NCBI GenBank assembly: GCA_964609495.1
Contig: CAZSTA010000210.1
Location: 1-6,220 of the forward strand
DNA from: CAZSTA01 sp964609495 [NCBI: uncultured bacterium]
GTDB taxonomy: Bacteria; CAZSTA01
Length of the DNA: 6,220 nt
Reading direction: 5' to 3'
Positions within the stretch are counted from its first letter, which is position 1. Each line of letters opens with the position of its first letter. Made by a program: the position numbers and the translations under genes. Below the pieces are notes generated by a model. The model searched no databases. It was not told where the DNA came from and was given only the letters and a program-made list of their open reading frames with translations. Below are positions 1-3,287 of the stretch, piece after piece.

Positions 1-14
1 CCTTACCTGTAAGA

Positions 15-43
15 ATTATACTATAGTCCCAATCTTATGTCAA
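15..43 (-). promoter_or_regulatory. Perfect consensus sigma-70 promoter firing leftward out of the window
   Basis: Read on the minus strand, a -35 box TTGACA (38-43) and a -10 box TATAAT (15-20) are separated by exactly 17 bases (21-37). All twelve consensus positions match. Transcription should start near base 8 and run off the left edge, so a leftward gene is expected just outside the window and cannot be identified here. It is divergent from the lipoprotein gene at 430. Confidence 0.8.
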
Positions 44-158
44 TACCTTTTTGGGAAAAGTAAGGCATGTAAAACCGTGCTAGAGGGTTTTGGGAAGAGG
101 AATTTATATCTTCACCTAACAATCTAAAAACTGATAATAGGAACTCATTTCTTTGAAA

Positions 159-250
159 CTACTTGATTGAGACGGTTATCGCCCAGTTCACGGAACGCCT
201 TCATATTCAAGGAATGAAGGTTAGAAGGCGGTGAAAACTGCCTCAAGTAG
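159..250 (+). other. Candidate structured RNA element, family unknown
   Basis: A perfect 8-base-pair closing stem joins 159-166 to 243-250. Inside it are a 7-base-pair hairpin, 198-204 with 214-220 (9-base loop), and a 6-base-pair hairpin, 227-232 with 237-242, capped by a GAAA tetraloop and abutting the closing stem. A weaker 4-base-pair hairpin is possible at 186-189/193-196. A competing fold is also visible: 184-191 with 231-240 (two-base bulge) and 196-201 with 225-230. It would replace all three inner hairpins. The plus strand is preferred because the GAAA loop is read there, but a DNA-level palindrome or minus-strand RNA is not excluded. It matches no riboswitch or tRNA consensus that I can recall. 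A remnant of a larger ribozyme such as a group II intron domain is possible but unsupported. Confidence 0.4.
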
Positions 251-254
251 CGGC

Positions 255-340
255 ATAAAAAATAAGGTGGAAAAGAGAGAAGAAAAGAGTTAAAATAAGA
301 AGAGAAAATAGGAGTGGGTGAAAAATTGGAGTTTAAGTAG
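255..340 (+). other. 86-base cytosine-free purine-rich stretch
   Basis: Between C254 and C341 the plus strand has no cytosine at all, and bases 269-289 are an unbroken purine run. The stretch follows the folded element directly. An RNA from the plus strand would be single-stranded and purine-loaded here. An RNA from the minus strand would be free of G and rich in C and U, the composition that Rho utilisation sites favour. No function is proven. Confidence 0.5.
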
Positions 341-374
341 CTGTTGCATGATCGGCAATTAGGAAGTAATCAGG

Positions 375-404
375 ATGATTCCAAACAGGCTCTGAACATA
401 TAAT
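375..404 (+). promoter_or_regulatory. Weak candidate promoter for the lipoprotein gene
   Basis: A perfect -10 box TATAAT lies at 399-404. The best -35 candidate, ATGATT at 375-380 (18-base spacer), matches TTGACA at only three positions. The predicted start near base 411 would leave a leader of about 19 bases, just enough for the ribosome binding site. A promoter further upstream, in front of the folded element, is an equally open alternative. Confidence 0.3.
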
Positions 405-413
405 TATAAAATA

Positions 414-422
414 AAGAGGTGG
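414..422 (+). promoter_or_regulatory. Ribosome binding site of the lipoprotein gene
   Basis: The purine-rich GAGGTGG core (416-422) sits 7 bases before a GTG codon at 430. It decides the start: there is an in-frame TAA at 424-426, and the next in-frame ATG is residue 87, beyond the signal peptide. Confidence 0.75.
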
Positions 423-429
423 TTAAAAG

Positions 430-1758
430 GTGCGTGGCAATTGTAAGCAATTAGTATATTCAATAGCTATTAGCATCATCTATGTTTCGTTGGTTATCAG
501 TTGTAATACAAGTCAAGGAAACCAGATAGACACAACTCCTCCCGCACGACGCGAGTTCATTGATACTACCGATGGCATCCATATCTTCAACGACCAGTTG
601 TTTTGCTGGGATAACGAGGCTTGGTTCCAGTTTGCCGCAACGCATTATGTTGGGACGCAGAAGCTCACACGTTCGGATGCCGATCGAATGCGCAGTTATA
701 ACTCCGATTTTATTATCTTGCACTACCGGCTCGGTACTGGTCTGGGCTATCGTGAGATCCAAGGCGATTGCAATCCAAGCGGTGATTGGCTGGAGATCAT
801 CGAAGGCGATCAGTGGGTTCGAGAGTGGCCGGGTGAGGCCAAGATTCAAGACAGTTGGTTCTTCAAATGGAATAGCCAGCGGGTCTTGAACTGCGAGTGG
901 GGCTGGTACCTGACGGAACTGAATGATCCTAGCTGGCGCACTTGGTGGCTTGGTGAGGTATTGCGGCAGCTGGCGGCTAACGATAACGATGGGCTATTTG
1001 CCGATAGCTTTAGTGTGCCTAATTATTTAGGCGGTGCCGATACCTGGGAACCCGATTTGCCAGAAGTTGATAGCAACTTCGAGCAAGCTTGGGCTGAGCG
1101 GCTCGAGAATTTCATCGCCTATCTCAGCGACCAGTTCGCTGGCAACTACTACTTAATCCCCAACATTGGCGCATGGATAACTACTCGTAATCCGACTGAC
1201 TATTCAGCTGTGGACGGTGTTATGATCGAGGGCTTCGGCGGCTGGGGTTGGGGCGATCAGTTCGAGCTAGGGGACTGGCAACTACAGATGAATCGTATGC
1301 TCAGCCTGATCAGCCAGGACAAGATTATCATAGCCCAGAATTACGTCGATCCGAACGATATTGACGACCGCTTGTTTGTTCTTGGTTGCTATCTTCTGAT
1401 TAAAGGACGTTATAGCTATATCAATATGGACTTTGCTATGGAGCCGGAATGGTTCCCAGAATACGAGATACCCATCGGCAGTTACGTTGGCGGTATTCCC
1501 ACAGATATAGATTCGCTCTACGATGCCAACTGGGATGTTTACAAACGGCAATACACAAATGGACTTGTATTGGTCAACTCTGATACGACCGCCCAGACAG
1601 TAGATCTTGGTAGGACCTACTATCTAGCTACACCAATCGGTGGCGGTATCATACCAGACGATGGCGATATTTCAGCTTGGACTGTAACTTACCACCCAGT
1701 AAATAGCATGACGCTATTAGCTGGACAATCAGCTATCCTGCTGAATGCAGAGCCATAG
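430..1758 (+). CDS. Secreted lipoprotein with putative glycoside-hydrolase-like TIM-barrel domain
   Basis: This 442-residue protein starts at GTG. A short basic n-region and a hydrophobic stretch (about residues 8-24) end in a lipobox V-I-S-C with Cys25 as the predicted lipidated residue. It should therefore be a membrane-anchored protein outside the cytoplasm; Asn at +2 is not the Asp retention signal. Residues about 50-345 look like a TIM-barrel hydrolase-type domain, rich in Trp and acidic residues. Strand-end motifs DGLFADSF (187-194) and GVMIEGFG (263-270) offer D192 and E267 as candidate catalytic acids. Residues about 370-440 look like a small beta-sandwich typical of such enzymes, with GLVLVNSD at 378-385. 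From remembered family pattern it resembles the 'hypothetical glycosyl hydrolase 15' (GHL15) group; substrate unknown. Arginine codon use is atypical: only one AGA/AGG among 19. The gene is convergent with the transporter gene, 50 bases away, with no clear terminator between them. Existence as a gene is firm; the enzyme assignment is moderate. Confidence 0.8.
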   Translation: MRGNCKQLVYSIAISIIYVSLVISCNTSQGNQIDTTPPARREFIDTTDGIHIFNDQLFCWDNEAWFQFAATHYVGTQKLTRSDADRMRSYNSDFIILHYRLGTGLGYREIQGDCNPSGDWLEIIEGDQWVREWPGEAKIQDSWFFKWNSQRVLNCEWGWYLTELNDPSWRTWWLGEVLRQLAANDNDGLFADSFSVPNYLGGADTWEPDLPEVDSNFEQAWAERLENFIAYLSDQFAGNYYLIPNIGAWITTRNPTDYSAVDGVMIEGFGGWGWGDQFELGDWQLQMNRMLSLISQDKIIIAQNYVDPNDIDDRLFVLGCYLLIKGRYSYINMDFAMEPEWFPEYEIPIGSYVGGIPTDIDSLYDANWDVYKRQYTNGLVLVNSDTTAQTVDLGRTYYLATPIGGGIIPDDGDISAWTVTYHPVNSMTLLAGQSAILLNAEP

Positions 1759-1808
1759 GAGATTTTCGCCTAGAAAGTTACGATAACGAAGTTTGTATTG
1801 AGGCTTCG

Positions 1809-3020
1809 CTATTGGTTATTCCGATTCTCTTGTCCTATGCTTCTCAGTTTAGGGTTATTGCATTCTATATCTTTACAATCAGGGCAGTTAAGCTCAGATT
1901 TCCCTCTCACATCACTACTCGGCTCGAAGTGGATCACCACCTCTGTCCCCTTCAATTCCTTCTTTATATCATCCTCCAAATGCTCACTCAAACGGTGAGC
2001 CTGTTCTAAGTTCGTCCCGGGAAGAAGAACTAGATGGAAATGCACCTCTTGTTTATTGCCACTAAAGTGAAAATCCAAATCGTGTATCTCCAGAAAGTGC
2101 TCTCTGTGATCTGCTAATATTCCTTTTACCCTATTTTGGAAGTTCTCGATAAATTCATTCGATTCCTTCTCAGCAACGTTCAAGTCGATTCTTACATCTC
2201 CTATCTGCGGTACCTCCTGTTCGATCTTATCTCTGACCGCCTCAGTTATATCATGTCCTTCCTTCGTAGTAGAAAAGGAATATAATCTCAAATTCATATC
2301 CACGAAATATTGAGATCCCATTCGTCTTCCTTTGATGTAATAGGCATCCTTGACCTCGGGAATTGACATAGCGATATCGTGAATCTTTTGCGTCATCTCT
2401 TCACTTAGCCCTCTATCCATCAGATCTTGTGTGGCTTCATAGAGTAGTTCAAGGGCTATCTTGAGGATGAAGAGGGAGACAATTCCCGCGGCTATTGGGT
2501 CAAGGAAGGTATATCCAAGCTTTGCTCCGGTTATACCTATCAAGACTCCAATTGAGGAATAAGCGTCGGAGCGATGGTCCCAAGCATTGGCCATGATCGC
2601 AGGACTATTAAGCTTTATCCCTACCCTGAGGGTATAACGGAATAATATCTCCTTTATCACAATAGAGGATATAGCCCCAAAAAAGGCTATATTGCCAGGC
2701 ACCCTTTCTATCCCCTCTATTAGGTTAACAATAGCTTCTCTGAGGATATAAGCGCCAGCTATCAAAAGGACTAATCCCACAAAGGCAGCAGCTAGAGATT
2801 CGATTTTGCCATGTCCGTAAGGGTGAGATTCATCTCTAGGGCGCTTAGCGATCTTCAGGCTTATGAACACCGTGCCAGTAGCTAGAATATCAGATGAGGA
2901 ATGCGCCGCATCAGCGATTAAAGCCCCACTTTTTCCCAAGATACCCGCGGTGAATTTGAAGAGGGTTAGTATAACATTAATTATAATTCCATATAGGGTT
3001 ACTTTCTCTCCTTGTTCCAA
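1809..3020 (-). CDS. Cation diffusion facilitator (CDF) metal efflux transporter with tandem C-terminal domains
   Basis: This 403-residue inner-membrane protein should export divalent metal ions by proton antiport. Six membrane segments lie at about 10-28, 32-54, 77-95, 110-128, 152-170 and 175-195. The CDF site A motifs are HSSSD (H40, D44) in helix 2 and DHRSD (D148, D152) in helix 5. The cytosolic loop keeps D63, H66 and H70, matching site B of YiiP. Usual CDF proteins are about 300 residues; this one has two ferredoxin-like cytosolic domains in tandem (about 205-285 and 288-368). The second has the canonical look, with AH at 341-342 and VIHFEP at 362-367, and is rich in histidine. A tail follows with C379, C382 and C387, a possible soft-metal site. 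The start is TTG, because no ATG precedes helix 1 and the next Met is residue 143. The gene has its own promoter and a terminator-like hairpin in its leader. The metal cannot be told; zinc, iron, cadmium, manganese and cobalt are family options. Confidence 0.96.
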   Translation of the reverse strand: MEQGEKVTLYGIIINVILTLFKFTAGILGKSGALIADAAHSSSDILATGTVFISLKIAKRPRDESHPYGHGKIESLAAAFVGLVLLIAGAYILREAIVNLIEGIERVPGNIAFFGAISSIVIKEILFRYTLRVGIKLNSPAIMANAWDHRSDAYSSIGVLIGITGAKLGYTFLDPIAAGIVSLFILKIALELLYEATQDLMDRGLSEEMTQKIHDIAMSIPEVKDAYYIKGRRMGSQYFVDMNLRLYSFSTTKEGHDITEAVRDKIEQEVPQIGDVRIDLNVAEKESNEFIENFQNRVKGILADHREHFLEIHDLDFHFSGNKQEVHFHLVLLPGTNLEQAHRLSEHLEDDIKKELKGTEVVIHFEPSSDVRGKSELNCPDCKDIECNNPKLRSIGQENRNNQ

Positions 3021-3030
3021 AATGAAGGAA

Positions 3031-3036
3031 CCTCCC
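3031..3036 (-). promoter_or_regulatory. Ribosome binding site deciding the TTG start of the CDF gene
   Basis: GGGAGG on the minus strand lies 10 bases before TTG at 3020. An in-frame ATT three bases earlier has a tighter 7-base spacing but is a very rare start codon. TTG is preferred, and the first residues MEQGEKV look like a normal CDF N-terminus. Confidence 0.7.
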
Positions 3037-3062
3037 TGACATAAGATAGTCTATAAGGTGGG

Positions 3063-3091
3063 AAAAAACCGACTCCTTTCTGGGTCGGTTT
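3063..3091 (-). terminator. Rho-independent terminator-like hairpin in the CDF leader (possible attenuator)
   Basis: On the minus strand, a perfect 8-base-pair stem (3084-3091 with 3066-3073) with a CCGAC/GTCGG core and a 10-base loop runs directly into six T residues (3063-3068, the first three shared with the stem). The plus strand has only three T residues after the stem, so the minus orientation is favoured. It lies between the CDF promoter and the CDF start, about 22 bases into the transcript. That position suggests conditional termination rather than the end of a gene. No gene lies to its right that it could end on this strand. Confidence 0.6.
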
Positions 3092-3119
3092 AATAACTTC
3101 GGTATATCAATTTATTACA

Positions 3120-3148
3120 ATTATAGCTCAAAGTCATCGAGTTGTCAA
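3120..3148 (-). promoter_or_regulatory. Perfect consensus sigma-70 promoter of the CDF gene
   Basis: On the minus strand TTGACA (3143-3148) and TATAAT (3120-3125) are separated by exactly 17 bases. Transcription should begin near 3113, giving a leader of about 93 bases that contains the terminator-like hairpin. It lies back to back with the rightward promoter, with an AT-rich stretch between the two -35 boxes that could act as an UP element for either. Confidence 0.85.
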
Positions 3149-3163
3149 GATCAAATTTTTGTT

Positions 3164-3266
3164 TATATATCTGATCTCCATTTTCAATTGACATCTGAAG
3201 TTTTCTATGTTATACTTGGATTTAACAAATCGGATTTCTGAGCTTTATTTTCGGATCAGATTTATA
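3164..3266. repeat. 13-base inverted repeat flanking the rightward promoter, candidate operator pair
   Basis: GATCAGATTTATA at 3254-3266 (plus) and GATCAGATATATA read on the minus strand at 3176-3164 agree at 12 of 13 positions. One copy lies upstream of the -35 box and the other between the transcription start and the ribosome binding site of the GH106-like gene. Centres are 90 bases apart. A related half-site, AGATCA, at 3148-3153 pairs with TGATCT at 3172-3177. The placement suits a repressor that loops or blocks the promoter. The AT-rich sequence makes chance similarity possible. Confidence 0.35.
3188..3216 (+). promoter_or_regulatory. Strong sigma-70 promoter of the GH106-like gene
   Basis: TTGACA (3188-3193) is followed after exactly 17 bases by TATACT (3211-3216), which matches consensus at five of six positions. 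A TGT triplet at 3208-3210 supplies an extended -10 element. Transcription should start near 3223, leaving a leader of about 65 bases. Confidence 0.85.
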
Positions 3267-3273
3267 GTGAGGA

Positions 3274-3279
3274 AAGGAG
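3274..3279 (+). promoter_or_regulatory. Ribosome binding site of the GH106-like gene
   Basis: AAGGAG lies 8 bases before ATG at 3288. An in-frame TGA at 3282-3284 rules out any longer N-terminus, so this start is secure and the lack of a signal peptide is real. Confidence 0.85.
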
Positions 3280-3287
3280 CTTGAATA

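Larger units (their letters stand above)
44..429. other. Noncoding region between the leftward promoter and the lipoprotein gene
   Basis: No convincing gene lies in this stretch on either strand. Bases 44-158 show nothing I can name. Bases 159-250 can fold into a closed multi-helix structure (separate entry). Bases 255-340 contain no cytosine on the plus strand (separate entry). Bases 341-398 hold only small weak hairpins, such as the 5-base-pair stem 368-372/376-380. The last part carries a possible -10 box and the ribosome binding site of the lipoprotein gene. Confidence 0.7.

Noticed and set aside
130-139. Hammerhead ribozyme core (CTGATAA)
   Set aside because: The conserved CTGANGA box is broken at its sixth position and no matching GAAA and cleavage-site arrangement closes around it.
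159-250. tRNA-like cloverleaf
   Set aside because: There is no T-loop sequence, no matching anticodon arm and no acceptor end, and the third hairpin has a GAAA tetraloop.
460-849. 129-residue open frame antisense to the lipoprotein gene
   Set aside because: It lies wholly opposite a gene with a clear signal peptide and domain, and its product shows no recognisable domain.
1759-1808. Bidirectional terminator between the convergent genes
   Set aside because: Only a 4-base-pair hairpin (1777-1780/1784-1787) without a T run is present.
1798-1998. Small plus-strand frame with a hydrophobic start near the end of the CDF gene
   Set aside because: It is opposite the conserved C-terminal domain of the CDF gene; the hydrophobic look comes from antisense codons.
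3021-3120. NiCo (czcD) riboswitch upstream of the CDF gene
   Set aside because: The transcript before the terminator is only about 22 bases and lacks the four-way junction and conserved G-rich modules of that class.
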